Positions 34,393 through 43,829 of a stretch of 64,000 bases of DNA are shown in pieces; within the stretch, counting starts at the first letter, position 1, and each line of letters begins with the position of its first letter. Origin of the DNA: Bacteroidota bacterium (GTDB taxonomy: Bacteria > Bacteroidota > Bacteroidia > Bacteroidales > SKPS01). The position numbers and the translations under genes are program-made. The stretch spans positions 1 through 64,000 of the forward strand of contig JAKLII010000002.1 of assembly GCA_022709695.1 (NCBI GenBank), read 5' to 3'. The notes under the pieces were generated by a model that had not been told where the DNA came from, made no database searches, and saw only the letters and a program-made list of their open reading frames with translations.

Positions 34393-36552
34393 TTAATTCT
34401 GCTTGTCTTTTACCACTTCGATGAGCTCTGGGAGGTCCATGCCGAGGTCTTTGAGGTGCTGGAGGGTAGGTACGCCATTGCGGGTCCAGCCACGGCGTTT
34501 GTATACGGCATCGATCAGTTTCTCGAAGCGATCTTCGCGGTAGGCGCGCATGGCGGCCACTTTTTCGGGGGTCGACATCCCTACGGGGTTGATGCCCACC
34601 AGCTCCTTCAGTTGTTTGTCGTACCGTTCTGCCCGTGATTCGTACTCCTCAACAGTTACAGGGCCGGCAGCGCGGTAGGGCTGGCGGTCGTGGATGCGGA
34701 GGCCATATCCCCTGCGGATGTTGAAGATACGCTGGAAGTTGTACACCCTTTCGCTCTGGCGGATGAGTTCCTGCTTGTCGAAGGGTTTGCCTGTAACTGC
34801 CTTATAAAGCGTAACATAATTATCCACATGTTCCGGAACCTTGGCAGGCTCATCGGTTTCGGAGTTGGTTTCCGGTTCCACGTCGTTCCATGGGAGTTTG
34901 CAGAGGCCTACCAGTCCGAACCAGGTGCGGAACATCGGGAAGTAGTGCAGTGCCTCGGCTTTGTCTTCGAAGGTGGGAATCTGGTTGTTCACCATATCCA
35001 TGAAGATGAGCCATGCTTCATCGTGTTGAGGTCCTTTGTTGGTCAGAGCAAATCCTCCCTGCTGTGCCAGCGATTCCTTGGAGACATATTCTGAGTACTC
35101 AAGCCCTTTGTTCTCCATACCGATATCCTGCAGAAAGCCGGGATCGCCCCATCCATTGGCGACGAACAGCGCTTTCATCTTACGCACGCCCAGGCCGGCC
35201 ACCTTGCCGAATCCTTCGCCGCGTGCCAGCTGGTGCAGCAGCTCCATGGCCGAGTCGGCATTGCCGAAATTGAGCTTTAGCCCACCGGTGCGCTCTTCGT
35301 TGAGGATGCCATTTTCGTAACATTCCATGATGAAGGCGAGCAGCGTACCCCAGGTAATGGTACAGATGCCATAGGTATCGCAGTAGAAATTGGCCTCCAC
35401 GATGTAATCGGGATTGAAGATACCGCAGTTGGAGCCAAGACCCCCGGCATTTTCATATTCCGGGCCATCCACAATCACCCGTTGCCCGGCGTAGGGGCCG
35501 GTACGGAGCAGATATTCATCCACCCCCTTGGCACAGGCCATGTTGCAGCCGATCCAGCAGCCATCGGGCACTCCCTGGGTGAACATTTTCTTCCACACAT
35601 CGCCATGGATGGCGTCGGCATCCTTGTGGCTGCCGTATTTGTAATTGTGTACCGGAAGCAGGTCATAGTCGTTCATGATGTTCACCAGGTGAGCCGTACC
35701 CTTGGTACGCATCTCAGCCTGGCTGTCGTCGAGTTCACGCATCTCGCGGTTGAAACGTTTGCCACGCTCCATAATCGCGTCGAGATCCACGACGTTGTTC
35801 AGATTACCCTTTACCCCGTTGATTCTTGCCACAATGGCACGTACCCCCTTGTCGCGGAACACGGTACCAATCCCGCCACGGCCGGCCTGCTTCAGCCTCA
35901 CCTTCTTCCGTTTTGAATCGAAGAAACTGAAGTTGAGCATCCCGATCAGGGAATGGTCGGCAGCAGCTCCCGAAGAGACTACCGATACGTTTTTCCGGCT
36001 GTTTTCATCCACAGCGTAAATCTCCGTAAGCACTTCAGCAAGTTCATGGCTGTCGACCGGATAATCGTCGGGGATCTCTTCGAAGCGGATCTTTCCTTCG
36101 ATCCCGTCGATGAAGATGATCAGGTTTTTGTCGGTTTTATGCTGGAGCTCCAGTGCATCGAAACCACTGAATTTCAGGAAGGGACCGAAATATCCACCCA
36201 CATTGCTGTCGATGGGGATGTCGGTCTGGGGTGAGATGGACACACAGATCGACTTACCGGTGCCCGAATACTGGGTGATGCCCGCAATGGGACCGGGACT
36301 GATAATGATCTCGTTTTCAGGATCATTCCAACGGGTATCGGGTTTTGTACCATCCCATAAAAGCTTCATCCCGTAACCCCGGCCACCGATAAATTTCTCC
36401 TTCATCAATGGGGGAACCTCACGGATGGAGGGCTCCAGGGTAGCCAGATTGATGTACAGGTACTTGTCGGTATAACCCCTGTCGACAGGCGTTATCGGAT
36501 AACTCACCTCCTTGAGGAGGCGGTGCTTTGATCTGAGCGCTTCGATGTCCAT
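34393..36552 (-). CDS. Aldehyde ferredoxin oxidoreductase family protein
   Basis: This 719-residue tungsten/molybdopterin enzyme family member oxidises aldehydes or related substrates with ferredoxin as acceptor. Landmarks are FIGGRGYGMKLL near the N-terminus, the bis-pterin region GRGGIGTVFRDKGVRAIVA, the cluster cysteines C332, C336 and C340 in GCWIGCNMACAKG, and a late cysteine C551 in GLCKLPWND. The spacing CxxxCxxxC differs slightly from the classical CxxCxxxC. No ferredoxin, MoaD-like or regulator gene adjoins it. The frame extends upstream to 36603, but the extra codons are a repetitive AACGAACAAC leader and the promoter, so I start at 36552. It implies an anaerobic host and tungsten or molybdenum use. 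Confidence 0.88.
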   Translation of the reverse strand: MDIEALRSKHRLLKEVSYPITPVDRGYTDKYLYINLATLEPSIREVPPLMKEKFIGGRGYGMKLLWDGTKPDTRWNDPENEIIISPGPIAGITQYSGTGKSICVSISPQTDIPIDSNVGGYFGPFLKFSGFDALELQHKTDKNLIIFIDGIEGKIRFEEIPDDYPVDSHELAEVLTEIYAVDENSRKNVSVVSSGAAADHSLIGMLNFSFFDSKRKKVRLKQAGRGGIGTVFRDKGVRAIVARINGVKGNLNNVVDLDAIMERGKRFNREMRELDDSQAEMRTKGTAHLVNIMNDYDLLPVHNYKYGSHKDADAIHGDVWKKMFTQGVPDGCWIGCNMACAKGVDEYLLRTGPYAGQRVIVDGPEYENAGGLGSNCGIFNPDYIVEANFYCDTYGICTITWGTLLAFIMECYENGILNEERTGGLKLNFGNADSAMELLHQLARGEGFGKVAGLGVRKMKALFVANGWGDPGFLQDIGMENKGLEYSEYVSKESLAQQGGFALTNKGPQHDEAWLIFMDMVNNQIPTFEDKAEALHYFPMFRTWFGLVGLCKLPWNDVEPETNSETDEPAKVPEHVDNYVTLYKAVTGKPFDKQELIRQSERVYNFQRIFNIRRGYGLRIHDRQPYRAAGPVTVEEYESRAERYDKQLKELVGINPVGMSTPEKVAAMRAYREDRFEKLIDAVYKRRGWTRNGVPTLQHLKDLGMDLPELIEVVKDKQN

Positions 36553-36600
36553 GTGTTTATTGTTTGTTGTTCGTTGTTCGTTGTTTTTCATGCCCGGAGG

Positions 36601-36608
36601 CAAAAATA
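36601..36608 (-). promoter_or_regulatory. -7 box TATTTTTG, minus strand, for the AOR gene
   Basis: Exact TAnnTTTG on the minus strand. It overlaps the in-frame TTG at 36603 and leaves a leader of about 45 bases to the ATG at 36552. Confidence 0.5.
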
Positions 36609-36757
36609 GGCTATTTGGATTTAGGGAAAAAGAGAAAACCTAAAAACCAGATATGCAAAGTAATACATATCGATTTTTATTTTCAGGTGGATATACTTTT
36701 AGGGTGGGTAAAAACGTATATTTACCATCGCTCCTTTCACCCTGTAATTTCCTGAAA

Positions 36758-39700
36758 ATGAGAAGACGTATCCTGTTAATCGGCTTGCCGGCAGCCGTTA
36801 TTCTGGCCGTTGCCGTGATTTTGATCGTAAGAGCCGGTGATCCGTTGAAGTTCCTGAAGCCTGATCCGGGTTTCAGAGAATATATCAATGGCTACACCTC
36901 GGGGGTCATCAGTACCCGCAGCGCCATCCGCATTCAGCTTACACAGCCCTATGCTGACAGCATAATGATGTCGAAGAAGATGGATCCTGCGTTGTTCAGG
37001 TTCGATCCCGGGCTGGAGGGTGAACTGGTATGGCTGGATACGCGCACACTGGAATTCAGGCCATCGGCACCGATGAAGCAAAACACTACCTACACAGGAA
37101 TGTTCCGGTTGTCGGACCTGATGGAGGTGCCGCAGCCTTTCCGCGAGTTCACCTTTCAGTTTCACACCATCCGGCAGGATTATGTAGTTACGCTGAGCAG
37201 CCCCGGATTGGAGGGTGATAACGGGATGTTGTACCGGGTCACCGGGGAGGTGATCCTGGCGGATGCCGCCGAATTTGCACAGGTGAAGGAGATGCTGGAA
37301 GGTGAAGCAGACGGAAGCCGGGTAGAGATCAAATGGCCGGAGCAGGCCTCAGGGAAAAGGTTCAACTTCCGCATCGACAGTCTTTTAAGAAAGAAAGAGA
37401 CCACCCTTCTGAAAATTTTCCACGACGGATCCCCGATCGGGGTGAAGAAAGATGGAACCACGGAGGCGCCGCTCCCCGGCACCACCGAATTCAGCGTGGT
37501 GGATGTGAGGGCAGTTAATGACCCTGATCCCTGTGCCGAAATCACTTTTTCCGATCTCCTGAATCCGGAGGATGATTTTGATGGATTGGTGAGGATCGGG
37601 GATCTGCGCAACCTCCGCTTCCGGGTCGAGGGGAACAGGCTCAGGGTATTCCCGTCGTACAACCCACCTTCTGAGGATATTACGCTGGTGGTAGAAGGGG
37701 GAATCAAAAACCTGGCTGGCAAAACACTGGGGAAGATGTTCTCGAGGCTGATCAATTTCAGCTCCATGAAACCCGCCATCAAACTGGTGGGAGAAGGCAC
37801 CATCCTCCCGAGCACCAACGGGATGCTCTTCCCGTTCGACGCGGTGCATCTTTCGGCGGTGGACGTGAAGATCCAGAAGATCTATGAAAAGAATGTACCC
37901 CAGTTCCTGCAGGTGAACGATCTGGCAGGTTCGGAAGAGATGTACCGGGTGGCAACCACGGTTTTTAAAAAGAAAGTCGACCTGCGGATGACCACGCAGA
38001 GTGTGGCCGATTTCAGCCAGTGGAACCGTTATGCCCTGGATCTTACGAAATTCATCACCCCGGAGCGGGGAGCCATTTACCGCGTAATACTGAGTTTTAA
38101 ACGGGAATATTCCACCTATCCCTGTGCCGGCAGTGAACAGCCCGACACGGAAGGCCTTACGAGGCTTGAAGAGCCTGAGGACGAAGAACTTTCCGAAGAT
38201 GAAAGCTGGGATTATTCAGGATACTATGACTACGACTGGTATGATTACGAGGATTACGACTGGAGTGAACGTGAAAACCCCTGCAACGGCTCCTATTACC
38301 GGTACAATGCTCAGGCAAAGAATATCCTGAGTTCCGACATCGGACTCCTGGCCAAGGCAGGTTCTGACGGGAAACTCATCTGCTTCACCACCGATCTGAT
38401 CACAGCGCAGCCTTTGCCGGGACTGGAGCTGGAGGTGATGGATTACAGGATGCAGATCCTGGGGAAAGGGGTTGCCGACCAGGATGGCAAAGTGGAGTTT
38501 GTATTGCATAAAAAGCCGTTCCTTGTGGTTGCCCGCCGGGGCGAAGAGCGGGGATACCTGAAACTGGGAGATGGCAATTCGCTGTCGATGAGTCTTTTTG
38601 ATGTGGATGGGGAGCAGGTGAAAAGGGGGATCAAGGGATTTCTCTATGCTGAGAGAAGTGTATGGCGGCCCGGCGATACGATGTACATCCATTTTATCCT
38701 GGAGAACAAACAGAAGCAGCTTCCGGAAAACATCCCCGTGATGTTTGAGCTGAGCGATCCGCAGGGAAATGTGATCAGGCGCAAGATATCCACCTCTTCC
38801 GTAAAAGGGATCTACCCGTTCCCGGTGTGGACCGAAGAGTCATCGGTTACCGGTAATTACCTTGGGAAGGTTACGTTAGGGAACATCACCTATACAAAAT
38901 ACTTCAAGGTAGAGACAGTAAAGCCCAACCGGCTGAAGATCGAGATGAAGTTTCCGGGCGACAGGCTTACTGCCTCGGGTGACCAGAAGGGGAAGCTTGA
39001 GGTGCGGTGGCTGCACGGTGCCATGGCGCCGGGGCTGAAGGCTGATGTGACCATGACCCTGGAGCGGGGTAATACCCGTTTTACCGGATTCGAAGGGTAC
39101 ACCTTTGACAATCCCACGGTAAGCTTTTTCTCAGAAACCAACACGATCTTTGAGGGGGCGCTGGATGGCGCCGGCAAGGCTGACATTGAACCCTCCATTG
39201 AGCTGGACGAGGGTGCCCCCGGGGTTATGAGGGCCACCTTCCGCACCAAGGTATTTGAGAACGGAGGGGATTTCAGCATCAACACCACTACAATTCCTTA
39301 CTACCCTTACACCAGCTATGCCGGATTATGGGTTCCGAAAGGAACCGGATGGTGGGATATGCTGGAGTCGGGCAGGCAGCACCAGTTTCGTGTGGCCCAG
39401 GTATCCAGCGACGGCAAAGGGTTGTCGTCGAAGGTGAAGGTGGAGATCTTCCGGATCGACTGGAACTGGTGGTGGCATAACACCGAGCGCGACCTCCCCT
39501 ATTTCCTGTCGAACAGCCAGGCGGTACCAGTATTTTCTTCCACCGTAGGCGTTACCGGAGGCAGGGGCTTGTTCAGCTGGGGCACCGGCAAGGAGGAGTG
39601 GGGCCGCTACTTCATCAGGGTCACAGATCCCCTGAGCGGCCATACCACCGGAAAGATGCTGTACTTCGACTATCCGGGCTGGGGGCGCCGCTCCGGGCAG

Positions 39701-42325
39701 GGGCGCGAAGGGGCTTCGATGCTCACCATCTCGGTCGACAAACCCCGCTACCAGACGGGTGAGACCGTTCATGTTACCATTCCCTCCTCACCTGCTGGCA
39801 AGGCCCTGGTGAGCATCGAAAACGGCACCGGGGTGATGAAGACCGAATGGATAAAGACCGACAGTGGCACCACCCGGTACAGTTTTGTGGTTACCCCTGA
39901 AATGTCGCCGAACGTATATGTGCACATCACCCTTCTGCAGCCTCACAGCCAGACCCTGAACGACATGCCGATACGGATGTACGGCGTGGTGCCGGTGATG
40001 GTGGAGAATTCCGGATCGCGCCTGAAACCAGAGATCTCGATGCCAGCCTCCTGGGAATCGGGGGCTGAGGTGTCAGTTACCGTGAAGGAGTCGCAGGGGA
40101 AACCCATGGCTTACACCCTTGCCATCGTAGATGAAGGTCTGCTCGATCTCACCAACTTCAAAACCCCGGATCCATGGACCTACTTCTACGGAAAAGAGGC
40201 CTTAGGGGTAAAAAGCTGGGATCTGTTTTCGGAGGTGATCGGGGCATGGACCGGAGGTTTCCCAAGGCTGCTCGCCATTGGTGGCGGCGACGCGCAGATC
40301 AACTACGACAAGCAGAAGACCCGCCGTTTCACCCCGGTGGTAAAGGTATTTGGTCCCGTGTTTCTCGAAGCCGGCAAGCGGCAGACCCATACCTTCAAGA
40401 TGCCGCAGTACGTTGGGTCGGTGCGGGTGATGGTGGTTGCGGCATACGACGGGGCATACGGCAATGCAGAGAAGACCGCCGAGGTAAAGAGCCCGCTGAT
40501 GGTGCTGGGCACCCTCCCAAGGGTGGCAGGGCCGGGAGAGACGGTATCGCTGCCTGTGAATGTGTTTGCCATGGAAAAGGAGATAAGAGAGGTAAAGGTG
40601 ACTGTTACCCCCGGCGGCCTGTTCGAGCTGCAGAGTGCCGGAACCCAGACCCTGAATTTCTCCGCTGTGGGGGACCAGGTGACCCATTTCAACCTGAAGG
40701 TGAAAAATCAGGTGGGAAAAGCGTCGGTGGATATCGTGGCTACCAGTGGCAGCAAGAGCGCCAGGCACACCATCCACCTCGAGGTAAGGAATCCCAGTCT
40801 GCCGGAGGTACAGGTGAAGGAATTCACCATCGCCCCGGGGCAGTCGCTCACCGAGGAGCTGGCTTTCTCGGGCATTGCGGGCACCGCCACCGCCGACGTG
40901 GAGTTTTCTACCATCCCCTCCCTCAACCTGGGCCAGCGGCTCGATTACCTTATCCGCTACCCCCACGGGTGCCTTGAGCAGACGGTGTCGGCAGCCTTTC
41001 CGCAGCTCCTGCTGAAGGATGTGGTGTACCTCGACCAGCGCAGCCAGCGACAAACCGACGACCATGTGAAAGCAGCCCTCCAGAAACTGATCTCCTTTGT
41101 GCAGGATGACGGCTCCTTCGCCTACTGGCCTAACAGCACCTACCGGAACGACTGGGCCAACACCTGGACCGGCCACTTCATCATCGAGGCAGAACGCCGC
41201 GGGTTTGTGCTGCCGCAGGGGATGAAGCGGAACTGGATTTCGGCGCAGCGCCGCATCGTAAACAGCTGGCAACAATCCATTTCGTACCGCCAGGATGACC
41301 TGATGCAGGCCTACCGCCTGTATACCCTGGCGCTGGCGGGTGCCCCGGAGATGGGTGCCATGAACCGCCTGAAATCCCTCGTGAAGCTGAATCCCCAGGC
41401 CCGATGGAGGCTTGCAGCCGCCTATGCCCTGGCAGGGAAGGTAAAAACCGCCCAGGGGCTGATCCAGGGATTACCCACCACCGTGGCCCCCTATTATGAA
41501 TATGGATACACCTTCGGAAGCCCCCTGCGCGACCGCGCCATGGCAGCCGAAACCATGGTGCTGCTCAGAAACTACAACGGTGCCTTCACTGAAGTGAAAG
41601 AGATCGTGAAGCAGCTGAACCAGGATGCCTATTACAACACCCAGGCTACCGCCTACGCCTTTGTGGCGATTTCGTCGTACTATAAAAACCAGCCCGGCTC
41701 ATCCGGTATCTCCTGTAACTGGCAGTACCACGGGAAATCGTTTGATATAAAGACCGATAAAGCGGTATCGCGCACCCCGCTGGAGGGTTTCAGCGCCACC
41801 CCATCTGGCAAACTCCTGGTGAAAAACACCGGGAAATCACCGCTTACTCTGAAAGTCACCGTACGGGGCGTGCCGTTGCCGGGTACTGAAACCCCGTCGA
41901 ACAAAAAAATCACCATGAAGATGGAGTACCTTACCATGGCCGGGCAGCCGCTGAACCCCGGAAAGATCACACAGGGGACAGACTTCATGGCGAAGGTTAC
42001 CCTTACCAACACCACTGCCGAAAATATGCAGGAGCTGGCGCTGAGCCAGATATTCCCGTCGGGGTGGCAGATCCACAACAACCGCCTCTCAGGCGTTGCC
42101 GACGCCAGGGCCGGTGCTGATGCCCCCATGAACTACCAGGATATCCGGGATGACCGTGTGCTGACCTATTTCAACCTCGCCCCCGGAAAATCGAAAACCT
42201 TTACCGTAATGCTCAACGCTACCTACACCGGCAGGTTCTATCTGCCTTCCTGCCATTGTGAAGCTATGTATGTGCCCGATGCCTTTGCCCGCTCGGCAGG
42301 GCAGTGGGTGGAGGTGGTGAAGTAG
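36758..42325 (+). CDS. Bacterial alpha-2-macroglobulin, thioester type
   Basis: The large 1855-residue envelope protein traps proteases through a reactive thioester. A single N-terminal hydrophobic segment (about 5-24) serves as signal or membrane anchor; there is no lipobox Cys. MG-type beta domains follow, including the MG2/YfhM-like RSVWRPGDTMYIHFILENK region and the A2M core (TFKMPQYVGSVRVMVVAA). The thioester motif is GCLEQ with C1405. The TED helices and a receptor-binding-like C-terminus complete it. A Tyr/Asp/Glu-rich insert lies at about residues 467-515. The frame opens at 36653, but the stretch before 36758 carries a promoter-like TATATTTA and no signal peptide. A pbpC gene follows at 47196, the usual functional partner. 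Confidence 0.92.
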   Translation: MRRRILLIGLPAAVILAVAVILIVRAGDPLKFLKPDPGFREYINGYTSGVISTRSAIRIQLTQPYADSIMMSKKMDPALFRFDPGLEGELVWLDTRTLEFRPSAPMKQNTTYTGMFRLSDLMEVPQPFREFTFQFHTIRQDYVVTLSSPGLEGDNGMLYRVTGEVILADAAEFAQVKEMLEGEADGSRVEIKWPEQASGKRFNFRIDSLLRKKETTLLKIFHDGSPIGVKKDGTTEAPLPGTTEFSVVDVRAVNDPDPCAEITFSDLLNPEDDFDGLVRIGDLRNLRFRVEGNRLRVFPSYNPPSEDITLVVEGGIKNLAGKTLGKMFSRLINFSSMKPAIKLVGEGTILPSTNGMLFPFDAVHLSAVDVKIQKIYEKNVPQFLQVNDLAGSEEMYRVATTVFKKKVDLRMTTQSVADFSQWNRYALDLTKFITPERGAIYRVILSFKREYSTYPCAGSEQPDTEGLTRLEEPEDEELSEDESWDYSGYYDYDWYDYEDYDWSERENPCNGSYYRYNAQAKNILSSDIGLLAKAGSDGKLICFTTDLITAQPLPGLELEVMDYRMQILGKGVADQDGKVEFVLHKKPFLVVARRGEERGYLKLGDGNSLSMSLFDVDGEQVKRGIKGFLYAERSVWRPGDTMYIHFILENKQKQLPENIPVMFELSDPQGNVIRRKISTSSVKGIYPFPVWTEESSVTGNYLGKVTLGNITYTKYFKVETVKPNRLKIEMKFPGDRLTASGDQKGKLEVRWLHGAMAPGLKADVTMTLERGNTRFTGFEGYTFDNPTVSFFSETNTIFEGALDGAGKADIEPSIELDEGAPGVMRATFRTKVFENGGDFSINTTTIPYYPYTSYAGLWVPKGTGWWDMLESGRQHQFRVAQVSSDGKGLSSKVKVEIFRIDWNWWWHNTERDLPYFLSNSQAVPVFSSTVGVTGGRGLFSWGTGKEEWGRYFIRVTDPLSGHTTGKMLYFDYPGWGRRSGQGREGASMLTISVDKPRYQTGETVHVTIPSSPAGKALVSIENGTGVMKTEWIKTDSGTTRYSFVVTPEMSPNVYVHITLLQPHSQTLNDMPIRMYGVVPVMVENSGSRLKPEISMPASWESGAEVSVTVKESQGKPMAYTLAIVDEGLLDLTNFKTPDPWTYFYGKEALGVKSWDLFSEVIGAWTGGFPRLLAIGGGDAQINYDKQKTRRFTPVVKVFGPVFLEAGKRQTHTFKMPQYVGSVRVMVVAAYDGAYGNAEKTAEVKSPLMVLGTLPRVAGPGETVSLPVNVFAMEKEIREVKVTVTPGGLFELQSAGTQTLNFSAVGDQVTHFNLKVKNQVGKASVDIVATSGSKSARHTIHLEVRNPSLPEVQVKEFTIAPGQSLTEELAFSGIAGTATADVEFSTIPSLNLGQRLDYLIRYPHGCLEQTVSAAFPQLLLKDVVYLDQRSQRQTDDHVKAALQKLISFVQDDGSFAYWPNSTYRNDWANTWTGHFIIEAERRGFVLPQGMKRNWISAQRRIVNSWQQSISYRQDDLMQAYRLYTLALAGAPEMGAMNRLKSLVKLNPQARWRLAAAYALAGKVKTAQGLIQGLPTTVAPYYEYGYTFGSPLRDRAMAAETMVLLRNYNGAFTEVKEIVKQLNQDAYYNTQATAYAFVAISSYYKNQPGSSGISCNWQYHGKSFDIKTDKAVSRTPLEGFSATPSGKLLVKNTGKSPLTLKVTVRGVPLPGTETPSNKKITMKMEYLTMAGQPLNPGKITQGTDFMAKVTLTNTTAENMQELALSQIFPSGWQIHNNRLSGVADARAGADAPMNYQDIRDDRVLTYFNLAPGKSKTFTVMLNATYTGRFYLPSCHCEAMYVPDAFARSAGQWVEVVK

Positions 42326-42690
42326 GTTAGCGCTCGCTTCGCTCGCGCGTTCAAAGTTCAAGGATCAAGGATCAAAGAAATGTTCCGGGATCCAGGCGCT
42401 CGCTTCGCTCGCGCGTTCAAAGTTCAAGGATCAAGGATCAAAGAAATGTTTCGGGATCCTTGCGCTCGCTGGCGCGAGCGCGTTCCAGGTTCCAGGATCC
42501 AAGGGGTAGCGGCTCCGTAGGAGCGTAATATCGGTAGCAACGAGGGTGACCCCCAATAACCACAAAGCTCCGTAGGAGCGAAAGATTTTCTGCCGTCAAG
42601 GAAAGGGGTTATTGTACCTGGTGTGAGATTGGTATTGTGAAGTGTATTACCTTTGCTGCTCATGATGTTCCATGATTCAAAATTACAGCG
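42326..42690. repeat. Repeat-filled gap: two array-type units, a hairpin and a GGAGC-type repeat
   Basis: Two nearly identical units of about 67 bases (from about 42332 and 42397) contain GCTCGCTTCGCTCGC and TTCAAGGATCAAAGAAATGT. A strong hairpin lies at 42462-42481 (arms GCGCTCGC/GCGAGCGC, 4-base loop). Two GCTCCGTAGGAGCG copies follow (about 42511 and 42570). The first two families occur in the left array, and the last recurs inverted at 53475-53583. No gene seen. Confidence 0.85.
42648..42655 (+). promoter_or_regulatory. -7 box TACCTTTG for the SPOR protein gene
   Basis: Exact TAnnTTTG, with TTGG 17 bases upstream (42629) and the ATG at 42691. Confidence 0.55.
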
Positions 42691-43770
42691 ATGAAACAAA
42701 CCCTTTTGTTATTTGCAGCACTCCTCTCCCTGGCTGTTGCTCGGGCACAGGATGTGAAAGTAACCCAGATGGTACCTCTGCACTGCAAAACCGGTGAAAA
42801 ATGTACCGTGGAGATTGAGATTGAAAAAAAGGGGGTTGAAGGATTTGCCCGGATCCAGCAGCCTCTGCCTGAAGGTTTCACCGCTACCCTTTTGCAGGAC
42901 GGTGGGGCAGACTTCAGTTTTGACAAGCAGAAAGTCTCCTTTATCTGGCTGAACCTGCCTGCCACCCCGGTGATCAGGGTTTCATACCAGATCTCGGTAA
43001 GGGCCGACATCAGCGGTGCTTTTACCCTCACCGACGGAGTATTCTCCTTTATTCAGGATACCAAAATCCAGAAAACACCCATTCCGCCTGCCACAATGGA
43101 GGTAAATATGAAACCCGGTACTCCGGTGGCTGCCCAGCAGGAAGCCAGGCCCCTGGAGCCCGTGGTGGCTGCGCAGAAGCCGGCTGATCAGGACCCCTCA
43201 AAGGTAGCTGTTGACCGGAACGCACCGGCGGAGCCGGCTCCGCAGAAACCCGCTGAAAAAGCCGTAAAGGCTCCGGAGCCCAAAGCGGAACCGGTAGTGG
43301 TTCAACCGGTACCGGAGCCTGAACCCATGAAAGAGCCGGCAGTGGCTGAACCTCTGCCCGAGCCAAAACCCAAAGCAGAGCCCGCGGTAGTACAGCCCAA
43401 GCCGGAACCCAAAGCAGAACCCGTTACGGTACAACCGGCCCCCGAACCGAAACCAAAGGCTGAACCCGTTATGGTTAAGACCGAACCCCAGCCGAAAGTC
43501 AACACTGAACCTGCAGCTCCGGCCCCGAAAACCAGCACATCGCCCGGTGGCACTCCGGTGTACCGGGTACAGTTCTCAGCTTTAAAAACCTACAAGGATC
43601 CGGCAGTGGTGCAGAAGCAAATGGGGATTACGGAAGAGGTGTTCTATATATCGGTTGATGGGTGGTACAAATACAGCTTCGGTAAATGGAACCGTCGCGA
43701 AGATGCCGAAGCAGCATGCAGGGAATTCAACCAGAAAACCGGCAAAAAAACCTTCGTTGTAGTACAATAA
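42691..43770 (+). CDS. Secreted SPOR-domain protein with Pro/Glu/Lys-rich linker
   Basis: The 359-residue protein has a signal peptide (1-18, cleaved near ARAQ), then a beta-rich N-terminal domain (about 20-135). A long repetitive linker follows (about 145-285) made of phrases like PEPKAEPV. The C-terminal SPOR-like domain (287-359: YRVQFSALKTYKDP to FVVVQ) in other bacteria binds denuded peptidoglycan at division sites. The rigid linker would let the protein span the periplasm. Its place between the alpha-2-macroglobulin and pbpC genes supports a cell-wall link. N-terminal domain unknown. Confidence 0.82.
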   Translation: MKQTLLLFAALLSLAVARAQDVKVTQMVPLHCKTGEKCTVEIEIEKKGVEGFARIQQPLPEGFTATLLQDGGADFSFDKQKVSFIWLNLPATPVIRVSYQISVRADISGAFTLTDGVFSFIQDTKIQKTPIPPATMEVNMKPGTPVAAQQEARPLEPVVAAQKPADQDPSKVAVDRNAPAEPAPQKPAEKAVKAPEPKAEPVVVQPVPEPEPMKEPAVAEPLPEPKPKAEPAVVQPKPEPKAEPVTVQPAPEPKPKAEPVMVKTEPQPKVNTEPAAPAPKTSTSPGGTPVYRVQFSALKTYKDPAVVQKQMGITEEVFYISVDGWYKYSFGKWNRREDAEAACREFNQKTGKKTFVVVQ

Positions 43771-43829
43771 CCAAACACCCGACGGATTTGGAATCTGTTC
43801 AACACTTTGTGGTGCACCGAGCCAGCAGA

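Noticed and set aside
36653..36757. Upstream start for the alpha-2-macroglobulin
   Set aside because: The extension would put 35 residues before the signal segment and covers a promoter-like sequence.
40202..41275. Long minus-strand frame within the alpha-2-macroglobulin gene
   Set aside because: It overlaps fully with a well-supported gene and has a composition typical of antisense frames.
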